A stretch of DNA of 64,000 nucleotides from Microbulbifer sp. GL-2 (GCF_007183175.1 NZ_AP019807.1:248001-312000); one strand, 5' to 3'; counted from the first letter of the stretch, positions 41,475-50,797 are shown. Translations and numbers: made by a program. The notes: a model not told the origin generated them from the letters alone.

Positions 41475-42374
41475 CTAGACCTCAAACAGCTCCAGGCATT
41501 CGCTTTTGTGGTTGAAGAGCAGAGCTTCGACAAGGCCGCATCCTTACTACATGTAAGCCAATCTGCGGTTTCCCAGCGTATTAAGGCCCTGGAAGGCCAG
41601 GTTGGGCAGGCCCTGCTGATCAGATCCACTCCTCTACGCCCGACGGAAGCCGGCCTGAAAGTAATGGGCTATTACCAGCAAATGAACCTGCTGCAGCATG
41701 AGCTGCTGGAAGACATAGATCCGGAGGGCAGTAAGACCCGCTATAGCAACCAGAACAAAGTTCGTATTGCTCTCAATTCAGACAGTTTGGATACCTGGTT
41801 TTTAAAGGCCATTACCCCCCTAATCCGCTCCCAGCATCTGCTCGTAGATTTGAAGGTAGATGACCAGGATGCCACTCATGAACTGCTGAAGAACGGTGAG
41901 GTTATCGGCTGTATCAGCTCCGTGACCAGTAACCTTCAGGGATGCCAGTCCCTGCTGTTGGGACATATGGCCTACTACCCGGTATGCACACAGGCTTTCA
42001 AGGAACAGTATTTTTCCGATCCGGTAGATGTGGATGAATTCCGCTATGCCCCTGCTGTTGAATTCAATTACAAGGACCAATTACAAAGCCGCTATCTAAA
42101 GCAATTCTGGGGGATAGAGGCAGGCCAATTCCCTTCACACGAAATCCCTTCCTCAAAGGGATTTCTCAATTTCCTGACATTGGGGCTTGGGTGGGGAATG
42201 GCACCGGATATTCAGGTTGCCGATTTATTGAAAAGGGGAACCTTGATAAAGCTTACACCTGACCAGCACCTGAAGATTCCTCTGTACTGGCACGTTTGGA
42301 ACCTAAAATCCAGCCTGATAAAGCAAATTACTAATACCCTGGCTAAGTATGCCCATAATGCCCTGCACCAGTGA
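41472..42374 (+). CDS. argP: LysR-family regulator, ArgP/LysG type
   Basis: A 300-residue regulator. The N-terminal helix-turn-helix is LKQLQAFAFVVEEQSFDKAASLLHVSQSAVSQRIKALEGQVG. The later RSTPLRPTEAGLKVMGYYQQMNLLQHELLED and the effector domain match ArgP/IciA. ArgP activates argO when arginine is abundant and is inactive with lysine in E. coli. The divergent placement to argO supports the same role. No good ribosome site precedes the ATG; translation may be low. Confidence 0.9.
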   Translation: MLDLKQLQAFAFVVEEQSFDKAASLLHVSQSAVSQRIKALEGQVGQALLIRSTPLRPTEAGLKVMGYYQQMNLLQHELLEDIDPEGSKTRYSNQNKVRIALNSDSLDTWFLKAITPLIRSQHLLVDLKVDDQDATHELLKNGEVIGCISSVTSNLQGCQSLLLGHMAYYPVCTQAFKEQYFSDPVDVDEFRYAPAVEFNYKDQLQSRYLKQFWGIEAGQFPSHEIPSSKGFLNFLTLGLGWGMAPDIQVADLLKRGTLIKLTPDQHLKIPLYWHVWNLKSSLIKQITNTLAKYAHNALHQ

Positions 42375-42489
42375 GTGCACAGTGTTGTCGTTAAAATAAG
42401 CAAATATCATCGATACTCCTGTCTTCCCAAGCGCTGTGGAAAAATCCATGGGGAGAAGCACAGAGCAAGGATTCAATAGCAAGGACTCA

Positions 42490-43386
42490 TTACCTTACTA
42501 CCTGCTTCAAAACACCTAAGTAGTTATCGGCCTGCTCTACGTCATCATAATAACCGCGATCCTTCAATAATTTATGCAAAGCTCTTAAGTTATAAGTAGG
42601 GACCGCCATAAAGGCGTGATGTTCACAGTGATAACTCAGACCATCGGTAGGGCTGACAAACAGAAAACCCAAAACACCCCTTGGGATCGAACGCGTATTG
42701 TATTTTGGTTCCAGGTGATAGAGGTCTTTAACACCAGCGTGTTCGGCGATCTGACGCATTCGTATAATAGCCATATATACAGTCAGGTAGGCTACCACCC
42801 ATAATAGATAAAGCTGCGGGAAGCCTGACATCCACAACACGGTAAACATAACACCGTTAACAAATAGGCCACGTGTTAGTTGAAAATTTACTCGTTTTTT
42901 TCGGCTTAATAAATCTCGCCCGCTCAAAAACAAATATAAATTGGCCTTCAACCCTGTAACTCCTAAAAAATCCCTGGCGAACTTTCTCACCAGACTCTTT
43001 TTAGTTACAGGGTAAGCTTTATAGTTCGGCAAATCTGGGTCATGCTCTGTTCCAGCCATACGGTGATGTTTCAAATGGCTTTTAATGTAGGTGTCACCAT
43101 CCATCAATAAAAATGGTGAGGACAACCACTTGCAGACAAAATTATTATAGGAGCGGGTTGCGAAAAGCGTTTTATGACCAGCTTCGTGCATAATAGCCGC
43201 CAAGGCCTGTTGCCGCCCCGCAAGCAAGAACACTGCAAGAATATAGGTTGGCCAGTGTGGCAGCAGAGCTGCAACAATAAAAATACCTACTATTCCTAGC
43301 CAGGCACTCACCACTACCCACCAGGCTTTGGCGTCACTACGCTGCAAAAACGGCTTGAGTTCTTCTTTACTAATAGGAATATCCAT
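42490..43386 (-). CDS. Membrane fatty-acid desaturase
   Basis: A 298-residue di-iron membrane desaturase. The three histidine boxes are H67-E-A-G-H71, H104-L-K-H-H108 and H253-C-E-H-H257. Several hydrophobic segments flank them. It should introduce a double bond into a fatty acyl chain or related lipid. It is 20 bases downstream of a PaaX-like regulator gene on the same strand, so the two form an operon and the regulator probably controls desaturation. Confidence 0.93.
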   Translation of the reverse strand: MDIPISKEELKPFLQRSDAKAWWVVVSAWLGIVGIFIVAALLPHWPTYILAVFLLAGRQQALAAIMHEAGHKTLFATRSYNNFVCKWLSSPFLLMDGDTYIKSHLKHHRMAGTEHDPDLPNYKAYPVTKKSLVRKFARDFLGVTGLKANLYLFLSGRDLLSRKKRVNFQLTRGLFVNGVMFTVLWMSGFPQLYLLWVVAYLTVYMAIIRMRQIAEHAGVKDLYHLEPKYNTRSIPRGVLGFLFVSPTDGLSYHCEHHAFMAVPTYNLRALHKLLKDRGYYDDVEQADNYLGVLKQVVR

Positions 43387-43406
43387 TACGGGGCCCTTTT
43401 CCTAGA

Positions 43407-44213
43407 TTATGTGTCAACTCCTAACTTCTTCAGTTGTTCCAGCCAAATATTGCGACCAACGCGATCGTATTTGCGCACGATACTCTTCAGCTGCTGATAC
43501 TTCTTTTGCGGTCTGATCACTTTTGGCAACAGTGGATCAACCGCCAAACGATGGATGGCCTCGCCGCCCAAACGGCAGGTTTCGGATAGCGATGCATTGA
43601 CAGGTTTCGATGCCAACGCTGTGTAACTGTTCTCTAGCGACTGTATGAGAGCATCGTATTCGTTATCGAGCCGTTCAATATCCCACAATTGACGTGCCCA
43701 CTGACTAACCAGAGAGTCCGGCACGCTCTGTAAGACAAAGCAATATGCGTCTTCTTCAAGGCCAAGAGTGGCCAGAGCCGTGGTTATTTCCGCATGATTG
43801 AGCGTTAAGTTATTCGGGCGTACCCATAGGTGATCCAGGCCGGCAGCAAACCCATACCATTCCAAAACCAGCAATGACTTTTTGCGAACAGGACGAGCCG
43901 TTTTTTTGGGCAGATGGCAGGCGAGCCAGCGATGATCCCAATTATCATAATGAAAAATGTTTTTTTGCCAGCGGTTAATAAAAACGCGTTTAGCCAGCGC
44001 TTTTTCCGTCAAACGGTACACCCCACGGCCATCATGAGTAATCAGGCCGGTACTCACCAATCTATTTAATGTTACCCGCAGATTATTGGTGGAAATATCA
44101 AATGCATCGGATATGAAACCCAGCTGACTGGTTGCCAGTTCATGTCGTTTATTGACACCCATCAAGTCCAACAGGACATTTTTTGGGGTGGGTTCATAGG
44201 CAAACTGATACAT
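43407..44213 (-). CDS. PaaX-family transcriptional regulator
   Basis: A 268-residue regulator. An N-terminal winged helix (KNVLLDLMGVNKRHELATSQLGFISDAFDISTNNLRVTLNRLVSTGLITHDGRGVYRLTEKA) precedes a PaaX-like middle (WDHRWLACHLPK, LVLEWYGFAAGLDHLWVRPNNL) and C-terminal domain (RLGGEAIHRLAVDPLLPK). PaaX represses phenylacetate genes, but none are present here. The neighbour is a fatty-acid desaturase. Repeated AATATTACG words near its start may be its own operator. Confidence 0.87.
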   Translation of the reverse strand: MYQFAYEPTPKNVLLDLMGVNKRHELATSQLGFISDAFDISTNNLRVTLNRLVSTGLITHDGRGVYRLTEKALAKRVFINRWQKNIFHYDNWDHRWLACHLPKKTARPVRKKSLLVLEWYGFAAGLDHLWVRPNNLTLNHAEITTALATLGLEEDAYCFVLQSVPDSLVSQWARQLWDIERLDNEYDALIQSLENSYTALASKPVNASLSETCRLGGEAIHRLAVDPLLPKVIRPQKKYQQLKSIVRKYDRVGRNIWLEQLKKLGVDT

Positions 44214-44217
44214 AATG

Positions 44218-44263
44218 AATATTACGATAATAACCTTAATAGGTACCGACTTGTAATATTACG
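44218..44263. promoter_or_regulatory. Repeated AATATTACG elements upstream of the PaaX-like gene
   Basis: AATATTACG occurs at 44218-44226 and 44255-44263, the second within the perfect palindrome GTAATATTAC (44253-44262). They lie just upstream of the start codon at 44213. Autoregulatory operator sites are a reasonable guess. Confidence 0.4.
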
Positions 44264-44593
44264 GGATTAAACCACATGTGCTGTAAATTGTAATTCCAAT
44301 AACAGCTAAAAGTCGCTTAAGTCAACCTCAATGGTATTTATCGTTGCAGCCGTTATCAGCACTTTGGCCACTGGTGTTATTACGCTGACAGGAGATACAG
44401 TGTATCTACTCACATACCACAGCTATTTTCTTCCCTTGGATTAACTGATAGAAGGATGTGATTATCTTCCGCATACCCCTTAACATAGAAAACTGATTAA
44501 ATTTGACTCGGGGTTAAGCGGTTCATAGCACCAGAAAGTAATCTCAGCAGAATGAGCAATAAAAATGGACTCTATCCCTAATACCCCTCAACA
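44264..44593. other. Intergenic with a small palindrome
   Basis: No gene. AGATAC-AGT-GTATCT (44393-44407) is a perfect 15-base dyad of unknown role. Confidence 0.4.
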
Positions 44594-45454
44594 CTAATGC
44601 TGGTGAGTGCCGCCTACTAAACATCGATTCATCTCTTCTGGATTATCCTTCAATTTCTTCAGTTGTTTTTGGCTTTCCTGAATTACGTCGTTGTTCTCCT
44701 GATATTCAGGTTTATAATGCTTCAAACGCTGGTGGGCGGTGCGGTAAATATCCTTAGCTCCAGCACTCATCAAAAAATCCGTAATCCCACTGCCAGATAA
44801 TAAACGATAGCTGGTAAACTCCCCTTCCAGCTGGGCTCTCTGTAGCAGGGTTGATGGTATTGGGACAATCTGCCTGGCCCTGTAGTTAGCGGGAACATCG
44901 ACCTTACAAATATTCTCCATATACTTGCCTGGCTCGATTTTATACTCACAGTCCGTACGGTAATTCTGCTGTAACCTTTCAATATTTTTACCGAAATCCG
45001 GATCTTTCTGGCCGTAAATCACTCTGGGAACCTCGAGAAAAATCATCATTCCCCCGCACATCATGCAGGGCTCCAGAGTGCTATAAATCGTCGTATTCCG
45101 CAGATATTTGGTTTCTTTGCCTCGACATTGACTGTTGATACATTGCTGCATCACTCTTAGTTCTGCATGTTGGGTTTTATCGCGACACAAGCCGACAGCA
45201 TTGCGTTGTATCCCTACAATTCTTTCCTGGGCATTGTCATAAAGGACCGCGGCAATATTGTAACCACGCTTTGGTTTCTCTTCTGGAACAACCCAATCCA
45301 GATAGACAATCGAGTACGCGAGTAACATCAGGATCTCGTCTCTTTCCTGCTGCATCAGTGAGTCGGGCAGCGGCTCAGCCTGAGCGCCCAAAGCAATCAG
45401 CCAAAAACACAAACTAGAAATAAAACGCGGTATGAAATTCCCGAAATATCTCAA
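44594..45454 (-). CDS. Exported cytidine-deaminase-fold protein
   Basis: A 286-residue protein with a Sec signal peptide (SSLCFWLIALGAQA, cleavage near residue 26) and a nucleoside-deaminase core. H96-A-E98 and P129-C130-M-M-C133 are the zinc ligands and catalytic glutamate of the CDA/TadA/guanine-deaminase fold. The rest (YRARQIVPIPSTLLQRAQLEG, helical tail) is unfamiliar. Deaminases are normally cytoplasmic; an exported one could act on periplasmic nucleosides or pterins, or be a toxin-like protein. It lies 4 bases after the LysR gene stop codon, so they are co-transcribed. Confidence 0.8.
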   Translation of the reverse strand: MRYFGNFIPRFISSLCFWLIALGAQAEPLPDSLMQQERDEILMLLAYSIVYLDWVVPEEKPKRGYNIAAVLYDNAQERIVGIQRNAVGLCRDKTQHAELRVMQQCINSQCRGKETKYLRNTTIYSTLEPCMMCGGMMIFLEVPRVIYGQKDPDFGKNIERLQQNYRTDCEYKIEPGKYMENICKVDVPANYRARQIVPIPSTLLQRAQLEGEFTSYRLLSGSGITDFLMSAGAKDIYRTAHQRLKHYKPEYQENNDVIQESQKQLKKLKDNPEEMNRCLVGGTHQH

Positions 45455-45458
45455 GCGT

Positions 45459-46328
45459 TTAAAGCCACTCCGCGGCTGTATTAATCACAGTTTGAACCCG
45501 TGCCGGTATTGCTTTATGGCGGCGGGTAACCAGGAATAACCCCTCATTAACAGAATGCTCCAATCGATGAATTTTAATTTGCTCAAACTTATGAAAGGCA
45601 TTTACTGCATGGGCAGGCAGTACGGTAAAACCCAGGCCCATACTGACAGGCTCAAGGATTAGACTAATTTGGTTGGAAAATCCCTTCAATGTAAACATAT
45701 CTACATGTTGAAATTCTGGAAAATTCGCACCCAGTAACAATCCCGCCTGATGGGCTCCATCCGGGTGGCCGATATATCCCAACTGCAACAAAGTACTCCA
45801 ATCCAATTTCTCAACTGACGTGGAGGTCACCAAAAACAGCTCCTCGTTACCTACAGACTGGCTCGCAATTTCTGTCAGTGTTGAAGGTCTAGTCATAAAG
45901 CCAACATCTGCCCTGTAATCAAGTATGGATTCCTCTACTCCATCGTTGGGGGCAAAACGGTAATCAATGGTGAGTTTTGGCTGTTCCTGCTGTAAATGCA
46001 GCAGCTTGGGGTAGAGTCTGAGTCCAACACTTCCGGGGGACTGAATGTTCACCTGCCCTTCATAAGCGGGGTCTTCGCCAAGACGTTGCCCAAGGGTAGA
46101 AAGGGAATCAACAATATCCTGGGCTTCGCGATACAGCTTTTCACCAGCCTCTGTGAGGGAAAATTGCTTTCCCTGCCGCTGAATCAGCGCCAACCCCAGG
46201 AAACCCTCCAACCGGCGCAGGTGTTGACTGACACCAGACTGAGTCATATGCAGACGCTGCGCCGTGCGGGTAAAACTCCCCACCTCCACCAGTGTGCAGT
46301 AGCTACGTAGCCACACAGGATTAATCAT
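45459..46328 (-). CDS. LysR-family transcriptional regulator
   Basis: A 289-residue regulator with the N-terminal LysR helix-turn-helix (VWLRSYCTLVEVGSFTRTAQRLHMTQSGVSQHLRRLEGFLG) and an effector domain with VNIQSPGSVGLRLYPKLL. It is divergent from the VOC gene and in operon with the exported deaminase. A dyad ATCAT-CT-ATGAT at 46350-46361 lies between the divergent genes and may be the binding site. Confidence 0.93.
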   Translation of the reverse strand: MINPVWLRSYCTLVEVGSFTRTAQRLHMTQSGVSQHLRRLEGFLGLALIQRQGKQFSLTEAGEKLYREAQDIVDSLSTLGQRLGEDPAYEGQVNIQSPGSVGLRLYPKLLHLQQEQPKLTIDYRFAPNDGVEESILDYRADVGFMTRPSTLTEIASQSVGNEELFLVTSTSVEKLDWSTLLQLGYIGHPDGAHQAGLLLGANFPEFQHVDMFTLKGFSNQISLILEPVSMGLGFTVLPAHAVNAFHKFEQIKIHRLEHSVNEGLFLVTRRHKAIPARVQTVINTAAEWL

Positions 46329-46349
46329 TACAAAATTTACTCAAAATAA

Positions 46350-46361
46350 TCATCTATGATA
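46350..46361. promoter_or_regulatory. Candidate LysR binding dyad
   Basis: ATCAT and ATGAT flank a 2-base spacer in the 95-base divergent LysR/VOC gap, with AT-rich flanks that fit the T-N11-A pattern of LysR sites. Binding is inferred. Confidence 0.4.
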
Positions 46362-46423
46362 ATTATACGTAATGATAACAACACGGTAACTTAATATTTG
46401 AAACAAATTCCGGAGAAAGACCA

Positions 46424-46927
46424 ATGAAGAATGTTTACCCTAGGAGCTTTTCCCATATCGGCATTTCAGTGCCAGACCTGGAAGAGGCGGTCAAGTTCTA
46501 TACAGAAGTTATGGGCTGGTATTTGATTATGCCGCCAACTGAAATTATTGAGGATCACAGCGCTATTGGTGAAATGTGTACCGATGTCTTTGGCGCCAAG
46601 TGGGGTAAATTTCGTATTGCGCACCTATCGACCGGGGACCGCATCGGCATAGAGCTGTTCCAGTTTCCCAACCAGGAAAATCCTAAGGATAATTTTGAAT
46701 ACTGGAAGACGGGAATATTCCACTTCTGTGTACAGGATCCTAATCTGGAGGCACTGGCGGAGAAGATAGTCGCTGCAGGCGGTAAAAAGCGTATGCCTAA
46801 GCCTCGGTATTACTACCCAGGAGAAAAGCCTTATCGGATGATTTATATGGAGGACCCCTTTGGCAATATCCTGGAATTGTATAGCCACAGCTACGAGCTT
46901 ATTTACAGTAGTGGTGCCTACACCTGA
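46424..46927 (+). CDS. VOC-family (glyoxalase/dioxygenase-fold) protein
   Basis: A 167-residue protein with two beta-alpha-beta-beta-beta modules. SHIGISVPDLEEAVKFYTEVMGWYL opens the first, and KTGIFHFCVQDPNLEALAEKIVAAGG with IYMEDPFGNILELYSH forms the second. Metal ligands are likely H14 (SHIG), E86-type GIELFQFP, H in FHFCV and E in ILELY. This fits lactoylglutathione lyase, extradiol dioxygenase or related chemistry. It is divergent from the LysR regulator, which probably controls it. The substrate is unknown. Confidence 0.88.
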   Translation: MKNVYPRSFSHIGISVPDLEEAVKFYTEVMGWYLIMPPTEIIEDHSAIGEMCTDVFGAKWGKFRIAHLSTGDRIGIELFQFPNQENPKDNFEYWKTGIFHFCVQDPNLEALAEKIVAAGGKKRMPKPRYYYPGEKPYRMIYMEDPFGNILELYSHSYELIYSSGAYT

Positions 46928-47028
46928 TTTAAAGCTCCACAAAGATTGTCTTTGATTTCGGCACCGGAAGTTCCCCCGGTGCCGTTAGATATTCTTATTG
47001 AGGCATCTTCACTATCTACGGTACATTA

Positions 47029-47679
47029 TCAAGGCCAGCTTAGAACTTTAATTTTTTGCAGATAATCAGCCACTGCTTGCCCTAGGACCATATGCTGGTC
47101 TTCATCGAGATGAATACCATCGATATCACTGACTTTTACCAGGGTATTGGCATCCAGGTAATGTGTGCCGAGCTCCCTGGAGACTTTCTCCAACTCACCG
47201 GGAAAGTCCTTGCAGCGTTGCTCAGCCCCCGCAAATTTATGCCCAATAATGCCCTTGGGGTTATTGATAGCCAATGGGGCAATAATCAATATTTTGGGGA
47301 TCGACATACCCGGTTCAATGGGGGCCTGCCTGATTACTGACACCAGTTTTGCTACTCCCTGCGCAGCCATCCAGGCCTTATTATCGTGTGTATCCTGGAA
47401 GTCATTGGTCCCCAGCATGAGCAGGACACATTTAAGCGGCGAGTGCATTTCTATCACTTGAGCCAGACCATCAACACCCCGCCTGCCCTCACGAAACGGA
47501 TCTTCCCATACGGTTTTACGACCATTCAGGCAATTCTCGATCACTCGTACATCGGAGCCTTTTTCTTTCAGGCTTCGCTCAAGCACACCGGGCCAACGCA
47601 AATGAAAGTCCATGCGTTTCCTGGTATCTGGAATAACCCCCCAGGAAACGCTGTCAGAGTAAACCAATATATTTTCCAT
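47029..47679 (-). CDS. SGNH/GDSL-type hydrolase
   Basis: A 216-residue esterase-fold enzyme. The start at 47679 (MENILVYSDSVSWG) places the nucleophile S10 near the N-terminus. Block I reads SDS instead of the usual GDS. Block III is LLMLGTNDFQD. The C-terminal DGIHLDEDQHM holds the catalytic Asp-x-x-His. Similar enzymes act as arylesterases or carbohydrate deacetylases. It is 45 bases downstream of a Bcr/CflA efflux pump gene and probably in the same operon. Confidence 0.87.
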   Translation of the reverse strand: MENILVYSDSVSWGVIPDTRKRMDFHLRWPGVLERSLKEKGSDVRVIENCLNGRKTVWEDPFREGRRGVDGLAQVIEMHSPLKCVLLMLGTNDFQDTHDNKAWMAAQGVAKLVSVIRQAPIEPGMSIPKILIIAPLAINNPKGIIGHKFAGAEQRCKDFPGELEKVSRELGTHYLDANTLVKVSDIDGIHLDEDQHMVLGQAVADYLQKIKVLSWP

Positions 47680-47724
47680 TTTCACATAACTCCATAGAGC
47701 CATTGAAAAACAATTATCAGCTCC

Positions 47725-48927
47725 TCAGCTCGAAGGTACTGCCAGATGCGCAATGCCGCGCAGGGTCAACCGCGATATGATCAGCGCGGTCATACCACAG
47801 ATTGCGATTGCCGCCGTCAGTGGCTGAGGTGTGCCATCAAATACCAAACTGGTTAATACAATCGCCAGGGCGCCCAGCAACATTTGTAAAGCACCACCTA
47901 ATGCTGCGGCGGTGCCGGCAATAGGCCCATGGTCCTCAAGGGAAAGTACCATCGAGGTGGGGATAACCAGACCGAGAAATACGTTGGTCGCCAGCAGCAT
48001 TGCTACCAGTAGAACGAACTGGTCAAAGCCGGCAAAAATCACGGTACTCATTATCAAGGAGCTAATTGCAAAACCAGCTGTTGCCCACTTGACCACCGCC
48101 ACTGAGCCAAAACGCACCCCGAGGTTTGCAGCAAACTGGCTCGAGATAAAGAACCCCAAGGCGTTGAGAGCAAATGCCAAACTGAACTCTGTAGGAGTCA
48201 GCCCATAAAATCCCGTGTAAAGAAAAGAGGCCGTTGCCAGGAAAGAAAAGAAACTGGCAATCCCCAACCCACCTATGCAGGTTAGCCCCACAAAGATAGG
48301 GTCGCGGAACAGTGTAGCAAAAGCACCCAGCATAGCACTGAAGCTGAATGGGACACGATGCTCCCGCTCAAGCGTCTCCGGCAAGCTGCTCACCGCAAGG
48401 AATAAACTGGCGAGAGTAAGCAATGCAATCAGGATAAAAACACTGCGCCATCCAAAAGGAACTATCAGAATGCTGCCTATCAACGGTGCCAGCATCGGGG
48501 AAATGGAAATCACCAGCATAACCGTTGTCATCAGGCGAGTAGCGCGCGCACCAGTATAGTAATCACGAATAACCGCTCGTGGGATAGACATTACCGAAGC
48601 GGCCCCCACCCCCTGTAAAAAGCGCAGTGCGATCAGCGATTCGATAGTTGGGGCTACAGCACAGCCGACAGAGGCAAGGGTAAAAAGAAGCAAGCCAAAA
48701 TACAGTGGCGGCTTGCGTCCAAACATATCGGAAGCGGGCCCATAAAAAAGCTGGCAAACCCCAAAGGCGATGAAATAAGACATCAGGGTATATTGTGCCG
48801 CCTCAATAGGCGCGCCGAAACTTTCCGCAATATCCGGCAGGGCCGGTAAATACATATCGATAGCGATCGGGCCAACACAGCTTAACAGTCCCAGGATCAG
48901 CGCCATCTTGATTAAATCAGACTTCAT
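47725..48927 (-). CDS. Bcr/CflA-family drug efflux MFS transporter
   Basis: A 400-residue 12-helix major-facilitator protein. GPIAIDMYLPALPDIAESFG at the N-terminus, GPASDMFGRKPPLYFGLLLF (MFS motif A) and LRFLQGVGAASVMSIPRAVIRD are characteristic of Bcr/CflA drug:proton antiporters. The protein should expel hydrophobic antibiotics across the inner membrane. It heads an apparent two-gene unit with the SGNH hydrolase. Confidence 0.93.
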   Translation of the reverse strand: MKSDLIKMALILGLLSCVGPIAIDMYLPALPDIAESFGAPIEAAQYTLMSYFIAFGVCQLFYGPASDMFGRKPPLYFGLLLFTLASVGCAVAPTIESLIALRFLQGVGAASVMSIPRAVIRDYYTGARATRLMTTVMLVISISPMLAPLIGSILIVPFGWRSVFILIALLTLASLFLAVSSLPETLEREHRVPFSFSAMLGAFATLFRDPIFVGLTCIGGLGIASFFSFLATASFLYTGFYGLTPTEFSLAFALNALGFFISSQFAANLGVRFGSVAVVKWATAGFAISSLIMSTVIFAGFDQFVLLVAMLLATNVFLGLVIPTSMVLSLEDHGPIAGTAAALGGALQMLLGALAIVLTSLVFDGTPQPLTAAIAICGMTALIISRLTLRGIAHLAVPSS

Positions 48928-49430
48928 ATAAATTTCTTCAATGCCTATTAGAGCTTTTATTGACTGGAAACCGGCCCATCTCTTACTTTTTATTTAGTAA
49001 CAAAAGTATCTGACTATTTCCTTTTTAACGTGGGAAACCACCGGGTAATACTCCTTTCTATTTGACCGGATCAGTGCTTGAGACCTTGATCAGAGCAGCA
49101 AGCAACAAATTTTAATCTGTAAAGCTAGCAGCTGTAACGGTCCATGTAATGCACTGACTTTTGAGTCAAACACTAATATCCACTGTGAAACCCCGATGCC
49201 ATGGGATTGACCCCAGTTTAGTGGGCAACAGAGCCCTCCAATTAAGCATGCCTTCTCCTGAGAGTGCATGAAATAGCGACGACTCTGCCAAGAATTCGCG
49301 GTGGATTGCAGCTTGACCCAAAGTTTGAGAGGTAACTATGCCCAACCTTAGTAGCTACGCACAGTGTTCAACGACTGATTATGGAGATCATGTTCACTCC
49401 TCTGAGCCCAGTACCTTCTAGCCAGTAGCT
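48928..49430. other. Intergenic, no gene seen
   Basis: About 500 bases between divergent genes. No RNA gene or strong structure is evident. This is the approximate right border of the accessory region. Confidence 0.4.
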
Positions 49431-50354
49431 GTGATAAAACCAAGTCGGCTTCGACAACTCCAATTTTCGCGACAGCGCCATAAGCAGCGACTACCGTTAC
49501 GCAGCCGCCCAACGCTACAGCGCAAGCCTCAAAAAATTCCCCTGTTTATCGCCCAGACTCCCTGCTGGGTTATCACCCTCAAACCTGAGGGAGAAGCGGT
49601 GTACGGCCTCTTAGGCTCACTCAAGTTCCAGCGGCTGCGAACCAGTCTGGTTAGCGGTGTCGATGGTCGTGCCGGAACGCCAAGGCTCGAAGCCGATGAG
49701 ATAATTTGCAATGCTACAACTCGGTGGCGTCACCTGTGTGAACTGAAGAGTTCGGAAATCGGCTGTTACCTGGCACATCTGCGCGCAATCCGCCACGCCT
49801 ATCATGCTGGCCTCAACCGGGTCTGCATCTTGGAGGACGACGTACAGCTGGAACCCGATTTCGGCGCGATGCTGGCAGAACTTGAGCGCCTGCCTGATGA
49901 GATGGAAATGATCCGCCTAATGGGTCTTAAGGTACGCAAGCGCAAAGTAATCAAACAATTAAATGATGGCATTCATATACTGGTTCGCCCCGAGCGCGGC
50001 TGGTGTGGCGCCCAGGGGTACCTGATTAACCGCCAGGGCATGGAAAAAGTGCTGGGCTACGCCAATCGTATTTTTGAGCCTATTGATAAGGTGTTTGATC
50101 ACTTCTGGCAGTTTGATCTCAAGCTATACGGTGTCGAGCCCCATTTACTCTGGGAAACAGAGCACACCTCCAGTATCGTAAAATCCAATGTAGGTCGGAC
50201 AAGAGTTGCACGCTGGCTTTATTGGCTGCACCCCTTTGGTAAACTGTGGCGCAGTGCCGGGCGACACATTTACTTACAACGCCATCGCAGGGCCTTTTAT
50301 CCGGCGCAAAAACCAAAAGAAAAGCCTGGACGCACCGCAAGGATGAAAATGTAG
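49431..50354 (+). CDS. Glycosyltransferase family 25 (LPS-type) protein
   Basis: A 307-residue glycosyltransferase. After a basic N-terminal extension of about 40 residues, PCWVITLKPEGEAVYGLLGSL starts the GT25 domain. ELKSSEIGCYLAHLRAIRHAYHAG and VCILEDDVQLEPDF supply the family and metal-binding (EDD) motifs, and GWCGAQGYLINRQGMEKVL the late conserved block. GT25 enzymes add galactose or similar sugars to lipooligosaccharide. The start is GTG at 49431 without a good ribosome site, so the true start may be further downstream. Confidence 0.88.
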   Translation: MIKPSRLRQLQFSRQRHKQRLPLRSRPTLQRKPQKIPLFIAQTPCWVITLKPEGEAVYGLLGSLKFQRLRTSLVSGVDGRAGTPRLEADEIICNATTRWRHLCELKSSEIGCYLAHLRAIRHAYHAGLNRVCILEDDVQLEPDFGAMLAELERLPDEMEMIRLMGLKVRKRKVIKQLNDGIHILVRPERGWCGAQGYLINRQGMEKVLGYANRIFEPIDKVFDHFWQFDLKLYGVEPHLLWETEHTSSIVKSNVGRTRVARWLYWLHPFGKLWRSAGRHIYLQRHRRAFYPAQKPKEKPGRTARMKM

Positions 50355-50359
50355 CCGGG

Positions 50360-50797
50360 CTACATATCCCAGACTCTCTGCATTTTCAGGAACATAAAAG
50401 AAGCCGTCCAGGTAATCATCACCAGCCCGGTTAATGCTTCAAGCCCCGCAGTGAATCGCAAGTGTCCCAGGGGCTCAATATCCCCAAATCCAAGAGAGGT
50501 ATAAGTGGTAAAGGAGAAGTAAGCACAGTCGAGCAGACTGCCATTAAAATTACCCACCAAGGTACCAAAATAGGGCGAATTGACCATGAAATAGTAGCCG
50601 TAGGCAAACAGCCAGATCTCCGCCACATGGGCAAGCAAGGCACCAAATACCCCGAGCACTATGGCAAAATTATGTCGAACTGGTACCCAGCGCCCCAGAT
50701 GAACCAGGGCATTGAGAACCTCGTGGTGAATCAGCACAACGATTGCAACAATCATGCTGTTCACTACAAATGCAAGAGCCAGCTCAACGTCGATCAT
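50360..50797 (-). CDS. Two-helix potassium-channel family protein
   Basis: A 145-residue membrane protein with the pore-loop filter T-S-L-G-F-G-D in FTTYTSLGFGDIEPLG, preceded by helices around residues 5-25, 43-70 and followed by LEALTGLVMITWTASFMFL. This is the ion channel 2 (bacterial K+ channel) fold. The start at 50797 (MIDVELALAF) overlaps the end of tadA by 14 bases, so translation may be coupled. An in-frame extension further upstream would be polar and unlike the family. Confidence 0.88.
   Translation of the reverse strand: MIDVELALAFVVNSMIVAIVVLIHHEVLNALVHLGRWVPVRHNFAIVLGVFGALLAHVAEIWLFAYGYYFMVNSPYFGTLVGNFNGSLLDCAYFSFTTYTSLGFGDIEPLGHLRFTAGLEALTGLVMITWTASFMFLKMQRVWDM

Noticed and set aside
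41444..41629. Minus-strand protein opposite argP
   Set aside because: It is the shadow of the ArgP helix-turn-helix coding region.
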